A DNA stretch of 18,086 nt from Planctomycetota bacterium (GTDB taxonomy: Bacteria > Planctomycetota > Planctomycetia > Pirellulales > Thermoguttaceae): the NCBI GenBank assembly GCA_015661985.1, contig DQVB01000107.1, positions 1-18,086 on the forward strand, given 5' to 3'. Each line of letters begins with the position of its first letter. Position 1 is the first letter of the stretch. Positions 1-7,211 of the stretch are shown in pieces. The notes beneath the pieces were generated by a model. That model was given only the letters and a program-made list of their open reading frames with translations. It made no database searches and had not been told where the DNA came from. Both the position numbers and the translations under genes were made by a program.

Positions 1-1
1 C

Positions 2-622
2 CTGCAGTCGACCGCGCAGAAGGCAGTGAATGCCTGGACCAAGGGCCCCAAACCGTTCACGCCCGCTTGGTATGCGCAGCATCCGAACGCCTGGAAGGTA
101 ACGCATCCTTACGCACCGGCCGCCGCCGTGGCGTTGACGACGGCCGCTGTGGCAGCATGGCTGACGCCGCCGGTTGCGCCCATTGCCTCGACGGTCGTCC
201 TTCAGGAGACCGTCGTCGTCGAAGGCGGCACATACCCGGCGGTTTCAGCGGTCGATCCAGCTGGAGAAGAAGGCTCCGGAGACGGGACGCAAGACGCTTC
301 GGCGGACGTGACGGAATGGTTGCCGGTGGGCATTTTCACCCTGTATGCCCCGGGCGAGACGCTAGCCACACGGATGATGGAACTGGCGCTATTGAAGGAC
401 GGGCGCATCGGTGGCACCCACTATGATCGGCTGCGAAACCAGGTCGACCCGATCACCGGAAGCATCGACCGCAGTTCCATGGTGCTCCGCTGGAGTGTGG
501 GCGAGCAAGGCGGGGTGTTCGAAGCCCCGTTGGATGATCTCATCAAGCCCGAGGCCGGCATCACGGTCCGCTTACCGGATGGTGCGGTCACGGAGTGGCG
601 GCTGGTCAGACGCGATTCGTGA
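2..622 (+). CDS. Planctomycete-type hypothetical protein, 5' end missing
   Basis: The frame is open from base 2 with no stop before the GTG at 26, and no Shine-Dalgarno precedes that GTG, so the gene almost certainly starts left of the window and at least 206 residues are its C-terminal part. It begins with an aromatic, Trp/His-rich stretch (FTPAWYAQHPNAW, THPYAP), continues with an Ala-rich segment that could be a membrane or surface-associated stretch, then an acidic Gly/Asp linker, and ends in a compact module of about 100 residues (VGIFTLYAPGE ... GGTHYDRL ... SIDRSSMVLRW ... VTEWRLVRR). From memory this two-part layout recurs in planctomycete hypothetical proteins, some with names such as mu-protocadherin-like or surface protein. 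The function is unknown. It converges with the minus-strand block, with 114 bp between the stops. Confidence 0.72.
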   Translation: MQSTAQKAVNAWTKGPKPFTPAWYAQHPNAWKVTHPYAPAAAVALTTAAVAAWLTPPVAPIASTVVLQETVVVEGGTYPAVSAVDPAGEEGSGDGTQDASADVTEWLPVGIFTLYAPGETLATRMMELALLKDGRIGGTHYDRLRNQVDPITGSIDRSSMVLRWSVGEQGGVFEAPLDDLIKPEAGITVRLPDGAVTEWRLVRRDS

Positions 623-685
623 CCCACCGCGCCCGGCCATTGCGTGGGGCGACGAGAAGACCGTGCGAGGCGACGGCGAGCGTGT

Positions 686-708
686 AGGTGGTGCCTGCAG
701 GTGGTGCC
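686..708. repeat. 10-bp tandem direct repeat in convergent intergenic gap
   Basis: AGGTGGTGCC occurs at 686-695 and again at 699-708, separated by TGC. It lies in the 114-bp gap between two convergent genes. The gap contains no stem-loop followed by a T-run, so no classic intrinsic terminator is visible for either gene. The repeat could be chance in GC-rich DNA. Confidence 0.5.
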
Positions 709-736
709 GTGTACCAGACGCGGCTCCGGCGCCGAA

Positions 737-3718
737 TCACTCCAGCGTGGGGCGGACCACTTCGCCTCGCAATTGCGCCACGCCGCCTTCCTTTTCGTAG
801 ACGCCGTAGAAGATCGAGCACAGATCCAGCCACAGGGCGATGCGGTGGAAGTCCTCTTCGGAGAGCTGGACGTCGTAGTGTCCTTCGTCGAGGATCTTCA
901 GGAGCTTCGAAGCCCTTGCGCCGAAGCGGCCGGGGGTGGTACGGTGCCCGTCGCCGTAGGACCAGAAGCCGTAGTTGGTGGCCAGGTTGACGTACGAGGC
1001 GTACCAATTGCGCTGGATCGGTTCGCGTCCCAGGTTGGGGGCCGTATCGGCGTGCTGGGCGTGACAATCGACGCAATGGCGATCCAGCACTGGCTGCACG
1101 AGCCGCGCGTAGCTGAACGGATTGGAGCCTTCCACGTCGGGTTGGATCCGGGACGGCGGGCGCTGCAAAGCCACGGGGACTCGCCGCCGCAGGTCCGGCG
1201 TTTGCGGCTTCGGTTCGTGGCATCCCTGGCAGACGAGCCGTTCACCGTGCTGCAGGTAGGTGGCTGAGCGCATCGACTGCACAGCCAACCCCCGCTCGTC
1301 CAAGGCCTGGAAAAAGATCTCCTTCTGCGCGGGCACCGTGAAATGGGCGCTGCCGTCTTCTTCCACGGGGACGGTGCCCAACACATAGCGGGCCAGCATC
1401 ACGGAATCCTTGGCCGAAGGCAGCCGCAGTCCGACCTCGTGCGGCGGCTTGCCTGAAGGGACGGTCATGGGCAGGATCTGGATGATGCGCAGGGCCGTGA
1501 TACGGGTATCGGGGGGCCAGGGTTTCAGGCCGTGGTAGACATCGATGACCGCCACCGTCGCCTCCTGGTCGCTCGCCTCCGGGCGGGGCGCCACGTACCC
1601 TTTGCCGCCGCCTTTGTGCTCAGCCAACACTGGGGTGGTCGGCGGCACCGGGCGCGGCCGCAAGGGGATGGGGCTCTGGCAAGCGATCTGGGGGTCGCGA
1701 TAGATGAGCTCCTTGTTGCCGAAGGCGTCCACCAGATAGATGCCGTAGTTGCCCCGCTGGTATCCGCCCCCTTGGAAGCCGACGCCCGGTTTCATGGTCA
1801 CGTCGTAGACACACAAGTAATACGTTTCGCTCAACGGCCAAGCCGTCCCGTAGACCTGCGCCCCGCCCTGGCTTTCCGGGAAGTCCACTTCCGGGGTGAT
1901 CCGTTTGACCGGGGCCATGCGGTCGTCGTCCACGATGCGTGGGTCCACCAAGACCAGGGAGCCGAAGGCCTGACCATGGTGTGGCGCCGCAGTGGCGATG
2001 AATCGGTGTGACCGGGGAACGGCACGCACGTCCAGCTCCATGTCCGGACGCGCCTGGCGGGGGGCAAAATTCCCGTGCACGGCCCGCGAATCACGGCCAT
2101 CCAGCGTGGTGATCCAAGGCATGTGGGCCGTGCAGCCGTGGCGGTCCACGTAATCCCAGCGGGTGTAGATGATCCGCCCGTCATGGGTCACGCTCGGGTG
2201 CCATTCGTTCGTCTCGTGGTAACTCAAGCAGCGGATGTCGCTCCCGTCCGGCTTCATGTCGAACAGTGTATACGTTGGACACACGCGCCCACAGCGCAGG
2301 TACCCGCCGCGGCGTTCGGAGATGAAGGCCAAGCGTCCGTTGGGCAACCAACAGGGATCGAAATCGTTCCACGTCCCGTCGGTCAACTGCCAGAGCTGCG
2401 ATCCGTCCACGTTCACTGTGAAAATGTGATAGCATCGGCCGCGATGCCAGTGGCCCCGGCTGGGGTCGGTATGGTAGCGGTGCTCCCGGTCGCCTTGGCA
2501 TTCCACGTAAGCGAAGGCGATGCGGCGGGCGTCGAAGGAGAGGTCAGGGGAGAGGAACGAACCACCCTGGAGATCTCGGCCCTTCAGCCGTCCGCGCTCG
2601 ACCACCGAATCAGCCAGCACATCCAGCACTCGCGGCTCGTCGCTGAAGGCCTTTTCCAGGATATACAGTCCCCCGCCCGGCTCGGCGTTGATCCCGTAGT
2701 ACTGGTCGCACATGTGGTTGAACGTGGCTCGGTGGCGTTTGATGAACAGGATCTTGTCGAAATCGAGCAGGGGATTGGAAAGCGCGATCTTCCTTCGCAC
2801 CTGGAGCACTTCCCGGAACAGGGCCAACCGCGCCGAACGGTCTTCCACGTCCACGCGGCCGTTGGCGGCCTCCAAGGCCGCCAGGCGATCTTCCAGCGGA
2901 CTCAAATCCGGCGCGCCGGGCATCTGCTCCAGATCGTCCAACAGCGCCCGGGTGCGGCGCAAGGCAATGTCCACCGGATCGCGGTCCGTCTCCCAGATCA
3001 GCGATTGCCGGTTCAGCACCTGGTGCGCCACCTTGGCGATGTGACCCCGGCGGCGCAGGTCCTGCTCCAAGGCCACGAACTGGATCTCCCATTCCTCCAT
3101 GGGCGTTCCGTCGGCATGCACCAGGCTGGCCGGGGAGGCCCCCTTGGCGCGGAACTGGACCTTCGGCCCCAGCACCCGCAGCTCGGCGATCGACGTCCAA
3201 GGACGGCCCGCCACCTCCGACAGAGCTCGCAGCCGCAGGAACCGCCCCCGCACCGGCGCTGGAAAACGAACCACGTTCTCCGCATCGGAACGGGCGAAAG
3301 AGCCTGCCACCACAGGCCGGCCGAAATCCCTGCGAGACTTGCTCACGTAGCACTCGTAGCGGCCGATCGTGCCGTTGGTCATGTCCAAGCGCGGCAGGTA
3401 GGCAAAGCCGGAGATCTCGTATTCGGCCCCCAGATCCACGATGATCTCGTGCGGGTGCCGCGTCTGGCGGAACTGCCAATCCGTGTGCCACATGGTCCGG
3501 GGGTTCCCGTCCATCGCCCGGAATCCCTCGTAACCCGGGTTTTCGCTGTCCACCCACACGTCCACCGAGACGGTGTTGGTCTGTGCCGCTTCGTTTCTCG
3601 GGGTCCTCTTCTTTGCCGTCCTGTTCTTCGCCGTTTCGGCTTGCGCTGGCCTGGCTTGTACCGTGGCCGCGGCAATGGTAGCGGTCAACAGCAAGGCCAA
3701 CACGGTTCGCCACTGCAT
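737..3718 (-). CDS. Discoidin-fused, hydrazine synthase alpha-like di-heme propeller protein
   Basis: The predicted protein has 993 residues. I chose the ATG at 3718 over an in-frame TTG at 3841 because AGAAGGAG sits just upstream and the protein then opens with a signal peptide (residues 1-27). Order of domains: F5/8 type C (discoidin) fold, about 52-186; a helical linker, about 200-310; a TolB/WD40-like propeller, about 320-700, with a His/Cys-rich loop (407-431) and RCGRVCPTY (475-483); and a C-terminal cytochrome region with two CxxCH motifs at 830-834 and 882-886. The C-terminal part resembles the alpha subunit of anammox hydrazine synthase (as I recall it) around both motifs: FLDDNGMSVQ versus ALDERGLAVQ, and IQPILDAKCAMCH versus VQPVLDRHCVDCH. 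Related non-anammox planctomycete proteins exist, so hydrazine synthesis should not be inferred. It is probably a periplasmic c-type heme protein with carbohydrate- or surface-binding capacity. It is the last gene of the minus-strand block. Confidence 0.85.
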   Translation of the reverse strand: MQWRTVLALLLTATIAAATVQARPAQAETAKNRTAKKRTPRNEAAQTNTVSVDVWVDSENPGYEGFRAMDGNPRTMWHTDWQFRQTRHPHEIIVDLGAEYEISGFAYLPRLDMTNGTIGRYECYVSKSRRDFGRPVVAGSFARSDAENVVRFPAPVRGRFLRLRALSEVAGRPWTSIAELRVLGPKVQFRAKGASPASLVHADGTPMEEWEIQFVALEQDLRRRGHIAKVAHQVLNRQSLIWETDRDPVDIALRRTRALLDDLEQMPGAPDLSPLEDRLAALEAANGRVDVEDRSARLALFREVLQVRRKIALSNPLLDFDKILFIKRHRATFNHMCDQYYGINAEPGGGLYILEKAFSDEPRVLDVLADSVVERGRLKGRDLQGGSFLSPDLSFDARRIAFAYVECQGDREHRYHTDPSRGHWHRGRCYHIFTVNVDGSQLWQLTDGTWNDFDPCWLPNGRLAFISERRGGYLRCGRVCPTYTLFDMKPDGSDIRCLSYHETNEWHPSVTHDGRIIYTRWDYVDRHGCTAHMPWITTLDGRDSRAVHGNFAPRQARPDMELDVRAVPRSHRFIATAAPHHGQAFGSLVLVDPRIVDDDRMAPVKRITPEVDFPESQGGAQVYGTAWPLSETYYLCVYDVTMKPGVGFQGGGYQRGNYGIYLVDAFGNKELIYRDPQIACQSPIPLRPRPVPPTTPVLAEHKGGGKGYVAPRPEASDQEATVAVIDVYHGLKPWPPDTRITALRIIQILPMTVPSGKPPHEVGLRLPSAKDSVMLARYVLGTVPVEEDGSAHFTVPAQKEIFFQALDERGLAVQSMRSATYLQHGERLVCQGCHEPKPQTPDLRRRVPVALQRPPSRIQPDVEGSNPFSYARLVQPVLDRHCVDCHAQHADTAPNLGREPIQRNWYASYVNLATNYGFWSYGDGHRTTPGRFGARASKLLKILDEGHYDVQLSEEDFHRIALWLDLCSIFYGVYEKEGGVAQLRGEVVRPTLE

Positions 3719-3787
3719 CGCTTGCTCCTTCTCACAAATCCGGGGCCGCCCAGCACCCGTGGGTCCCCCGCCGGATGACAACGATCC

Positions 3788-3793
3788 ATTGTA
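3788..3793 (-). promoter_or_regulatory. Candidate -10 element upstream of the heme/discoidin gene
   Basis: TACAAT on the minus strand matches the sigma-70 -10 consensus at five of six positions. It lies 69 bp upstream of the ATG at 3718, in the 119-bp gap after the Tat-signal gene. No good -35 hexamer is found 16-18 bp further upstream. It could give this gene its own transcript in addition to read-through. Confidence 0.25.
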
Positions 3794-3837
3794 AACCGGC
3801 TGCGTCGCTGGCAGAAGACTCCTCCGCTCGGTCCCCA

Positions 3838-4824
3838 TCAACGCCCGCTCGATCGCAGCCCAGCCACATAGGCTTCGTACAAAGCCACGACCTGGGCATC
3901 GGAAATCCCTTGGCCGATGACCAGTCGAGCCCGCGCCGTGGCCGGCCGATCGGGCTCCAGCCGACGGCCCAGCAGAGACAGGTACAGCGACCGGTGAGGC
4001 TCCTGGCCGTAGGGCGTAGCCACGGCGAAGCAGTCGTCCGGCGGGGCCATTACCACCCCGGCCAGCCCGCTGGGCGGGTCACGCCGGACGGCCAACGGGG
4101 CGGCCAGCCGAGGCATGATCTTCCATTGCACAGGGTTGGGCGGCCGCCGCCACCGGCCGTCGCGGATGATCGCTACCGCAGCCTCGTCGCGGGGGAACAT
4201 CTGCCATACCCCGGCCGCCCGCTCCACCTCCAAAAAACGGGCCCCAGCTTCTGGCGAGCCCACCACGTAGACCAACGACCGGCCGAAGCCCTGGAAATAG
4301 GAAGCCAGAAAGACTTCAAATCGCCGCAATTGGCGCCGCGCCACGACCGTGGTCTGCAGATCCAACGTGTTGGGGGCCGACCATCGATACACCGCCCGCA
4401 TCTGGAAAGGGTGTTCGCTGTCGGCCGGCCAGAAGACTTCCACGGAGCCATCCTCCGCCAACCGCGCCCGGCCGGCCCAGTCCCACGCTGCCCGGCCGTA
4501 CCGGGCACGATCGTCCAGCAGCCGGTAATGGGAAAACAGCCCAAACCCCCGCGCTATGTGCTTGCCCGACGGCACGTACACCACCGGCCCCAATCCGTGC
4601 GATCGGCCTTCGGAGCGAAGCACGCCGCGCAACAGGCCCGTGTCGAAGGGGAATTCGTTTCCCGACGCCCTGAACGCCAGCCTCGCTTGGCGCGACGCCC
4701 CCCTGCCAGCACCCGCGGCCCACAGCCAACTCGCGGCGCCGGCCGCCAAACCGCCGGCGCCCGCACGGCGATGGAACGAGCGGCGGGAAATGCGCCCGCC
4801 GGTTCGTTCGAGCTTTCCTGTCAT
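3838..4824 (-). CDS. Tat-exported beta-rich protein of unknown function
   Basis: The predicted protein has 328 residues. The start at 4824 is preferred to the upstream in-frame start at 4932 because GAGGGA lies about 8 bases upstream and the protein then opens with a twin-arginine-type signal: SRRSFHRR at residues 13-20, followed by an Ala/Gly-rich hydrophobic stretch to about residue 40. The mature part alternates short hydrophobic strands with charged turns, suggesting a beta-sandwich. Notable motifs are GLGPVVYVPSGKHIARGFGL (77-96) and YGRAAWDW (109-116). I do not recognise a catalytic motif and cannot name the family, although the sequence feels like a conserved planctomycete type found beside carbohydrate-related genes. 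It starts 47 bp after the preceding gene ends, so co-transcription is likely. Tat export suggests folding or cofactor insertion in the cytoplasm before export. Confidence 0.75.
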   Translation of the reverse strand: MTGKLERTGGRISRRSFHRRAGAGGLAAGAASWLWAAGAGRGASRQARLAFRASGNEFPFDTGLLRGVLRSEGRSHGLGPVVYVPSGKHIARGFGLFSHYRLLDDRARYGRAAWDWAGRARLAEDGSVEVFWPADSEHPFQMRAVYRWSAPNTLDLQTTVVARRQLRRFEVFLASYFQGFGRSLVYVVGSPEAGARFLEVERAAGVWQMFPRDEAAVAIIRDGRWRRPPNPVQWKIMPRLAAPLAVRRDPPSGLAGVVMAPPDDCFAVATPYGQEPHRSLYLSLLGRRLEPDRPATARARLVIGQGISDAQVVALYEAYVAGLRSSGR

Positions 4825-4871
4825 GAGCCGTTCCCTCTCTCGTCCGTTTCGTTTCAGATCTTGCCGCCCGT

Positions 4872-6989
4872 TCACCGCATCGCTGTGGCGCCGTCCGGCT
4901 CGTCTTCGGCAGGCCACACGCGCAAGACGCACTCGGTGCGCGGCGGCAATGTAAACTCGATGCGTGTTCGCCGTCCGCGCACGCTCGCGGGCCGAGCAGC
5001 ACTCAACTGGCTCCCGTCCGGTGCAATCAACTGGAAACGATACGCACCCGCCACCAACAGATACAATTCGGCTTCCATCGCCCGCGGCTCGGCTCCGAAA
5101 TGGTATAGCCGAGCAGCAAACCGTTTCGTGCCCATCTGGACCACCGCCGCTGCGATATCCCGCGGTGGGGTGAGCCAGCGCACCGCGGCCAGCGGAAAAT
5201 AGCCGCTCTGGCCGGGATCACCTGTGACGACCGAATAGAGCAGCGCCGGGTTGGGCCGCTGGATCCCCGGAACGCCCTCACGAAACATCATCCCAGCACC
5301 GAACAGGGCCGGGAAGCGAAGCACGCGATCCGTGTAACGCACTTCGCTGGTGTAGCCCTCGCGGTTGACGCGCATCGCTTCGGCGCTGGCGCGCAGTGCC
5401 GTCACCAGCCGCGCCGGGTCGGCGTCCGGCTCCAGGGCCAGCGAACCGTGATAGTCACGGGCCAGCAGTTCGTCGAACTGGCGGCTGCCCGTCAGTTGTT
5501 TGTACTTGGCCAGGGTACGGGCCAGAAGCCCCAGTTGCTCGGCGCACCAGGCTTCCGACCCCGGCGCGGGCGATGCCGGCCGGGGCCCCCGGAGCCACGC
5601 CAACCGGATGGCGGCCATGGAGCGCAGCGGCTCGAGGTATTTCTCTCGGCCCGTCATGTACCAGGTGAGAAGGAGTGTGTCGGTCATCATGGTCATGGCG
5701 CTGGGCCAGCGGTAGAGGCGGGCTTCGCCGTGGTTTTTCGGGTCCCACCACGGTTCTTCCAGCCCCCCAACGGTGCCCTCCGGCCAATGGATGGCCGACG
5801 GGATGATCCCCGCCGGTTTGCCTCGCTCGGCCCGCGCCGCCGCATCCACCCACGTGTCCATCCAGCGGGAGAAAAGGCGGCCCAGCCGCTTGTCGCCCGT
5901 GCGCTGCCAATACAAAAGCGCCGGTTGTACAGCGCGCGGATGATAGACCGTATCACACGCCCGCCGCGGGTTCTCGTCCACTCGATCCACGCAGAAATAC
6001 GTGCTCCTGAACTGCAACTGCCCGCGCTGGTTGACGCCCGTCCACAGCTTCTCCATCAGTTCGGCCAACCGCAAGGCGCGCTTCTGCCACACCGGGTCCT
6101 CGGGCGCAAGGTGCATCATGGGGGTGATCACGTCGGCCGAATCTTCGGCCGTGTGCTCCACGTCCGTCAGGCGCGACGTATAGCCGCCGCGCATGTGCGG
6201 CTGGCTCATCAAGGCCTCGGAAAAGCGCCGCTGGGCCCGGACGATCTTCGGCTCCTCAAAGGCCAACAGCACCGGCACCCAGAATCGCCACATTTCGCAG
6301 TCGTCGCCCCAGCCGCCCCCGTATTGGCCGTCCTCCTGCATTCGGTGATCGATCCACCAGAGGATGATGTCCGCCAGCCGCTCCAGGTTTTCGCGCACCA
6401 AGACGGCCCACTCCGGGGCACCTTCAGTCCCGGGGAGCGTTTTGGGCCAGGGGATCGGTTCACCCAGATACATGCGCACGATGCGATTGCCGGGAAAAGC
6501 GGCCCGGGCCCGGCGGAACTCGGCCACCGCCTTGTCCAGGAACCGGCGGCGACGGTCCCGGTTGCCCAGGATGCCGCCGCTTTCCAGCGTGACCCAGACC
6601 AGCATGCGGCCACGGTAGATGCAGGTGAGCGGATAAAAGGGCGAATCCGGCGCGATGCCGAAATCGTAGTCCACCCGGCGCGATACTTCGGACCCGAAAT
6701 AGGGCAGCTGCTTCGAAGTGATCCAACGCTCGACCGCCGCGATCATCTTGTCGCAATCGGCCGCCAGTTTCGGATCCAGCTCCGGCATGGCCCGCAGCTG
6801 CCGGAGGATCTCCAGCCGCACCCGGTCCTCCTCCGCTTCGCCCGCCTGGAGGATCAGCCGGCCCACCCCCTCGTCCGGTGCGCCTCGGGCGATACCGGCC
6901 GCCGCAGACCACAGGACCAACCAGAACAGAAACGCCGCAGCTGCGGCGGAGAACATGACCGCCCTGTTCGACGGTGCGGGCCTTTCCAT
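4872..6989 (-). CDS. Large exported protein, probable helical-toroid fold, function unknown
   Basis: The predicted protein has 705 residues. The start is supported by GAGGAGG eight bases upstream of the ATG. A short charged N-terminus precedes a hydrophobic segment (about 12-32) that looks like a signal peptide or anchor. Residues about 40-520 are rich in amphipathic helices with Trp/Tyr/Asp-containing loops (GGGWGDDCEMWRFW at 224-237, EEPWWDPKNHGEARLYRW at 411-428), the texture of (alpha/alpha)-barrel glycosidases and polysaccharide lyases. The C-terminal 150 residues appear beta-rich, as in the beta domains that often follow such barrels. I cannot assign a specific CAZy family, and the barrel reading is inference from composition. 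It is followed at 47 bp by the Tat-signal gene and preceded by a 222-bp gap holding a candidate promoter. Confidence 0.78.
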   Translation of the reverse strand: MERPAPSNRAVMFSAAAAAFLFWLVLWSAAAGIARGAPDEGVGRLILQAGEAEEDRVRLEILRQLRAMPELDPKLAADCDKMIAAVERWITSKQLPYFGSEVSRRVDYDFGIAPDSPFYPLTCIYRGRMLVWVTLESGGILGNRDRRRRFLDKAVAEFRRARAAFPGNRIVRMYLGEPIPWPKTLPGTEGAPEWAVLVRENLERLADIILWWIDHRMQEDGQYGGGWGDDCEMWRFWVPVLLAFEEPKIVRAQRRFSEALMSQPHMRGGYTSRLTDVEHTAEDSADVITPMMHLAPEDPVWQKRALRLAELMEKLWTGVNQRGQLQFRSTYFCVDRVDENPRRACDTVYHPRAVQPALLYWQRTGDKRLGRLFSRWMDTWVDAAARAERGKPAGIIPSAIHWPEGTVGGLEEPWWDPKNHGEARLYRWPSAMTMMTDTLLLTWYMTGREKYLEPLRSMAAIRLAWLRGPRPASPAPGSEAWCAEQLGLLARTLAKYKQLTGSRQFDELLARDYHGSLALEPDADPARLVTALRASAEAMRVNREGYTSEVRYTDRVLRFPALFGAGMMFREGVPGIQRPNPALLYSVVTGDPGQSGYFPLAAVRWLTPPRDIAAAVVQMGTKRFAARLYHFGAEPRAMEAELYLLVAGAYRFQLIAPDGSQLSAARPASVRGRRTRIEFTLPPRTECVLRVWPAEDEPDGATAMR

Positions 6990-7080
6990 GGGGAAGCCTC
7001 CTCACCAAGCCTGGTAGCCAGCACCGCAGGCCGGCGACGCGGCCGCGGCACCTTTCCTCGCCCCGGCGTGCTGTTGGCCC

Positions 7081-7109
7081 AGTCTATGCCGCCCCGCAGC
7101 AGGCGGCAA
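7081..7109 (-). promoter_or_regulatory. Candidate sigma-70-like promoter for the 705-residue exported protein
   Basis: On the minus strand TTGCCG (7109-7104) and TAGACT (7086-7081) are separated by exactly 17 bp. Each matches its consensus hexamer at four of six positions. The -10 ends 91 bp before the ATG at 6989, inside the 222-bp gap after the PQQ-like gene. Sequence match only; planctomycete promoters are not well enough known to me to weigh this further. Confidence 0.33.
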
Positions 7110-7211
7110 CGTCGCCGCTGGCCCGCAGCCGTATGGCGGGTGTCCTGTTGGCCTCCGGTCAGGCTGGCAGCCGGCCCAGCGGTCAGCCAAAACGCACGGC
7201 CAGCATCCCCA

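Noticed and set aside
623..736. Bidirectional terminator between convergent genes
   Set aside because: Only short GC palindromes and a direct repeat are present. There is no stable stem followed by a T-run in either direction.
737..3718. Evidence that the organism performs anammox
   Set aside because: Only an alpha-like paralogue with a changed residue after the first heme motif is present, and similar genes occur in non-anammox planctomycetes. No beta/gamma subunit or hydrazine dehydrogenase is seen.
2075..3778. 567-residue plus-strand open frame
   Set aside because: It lies antisense to the discoidin/heme gene, whose domains, heme motifs and signal peptide are clear. The plus-strand translation has no domain and is His/Arg/Pro-rich, as expected of an antisense shadow.
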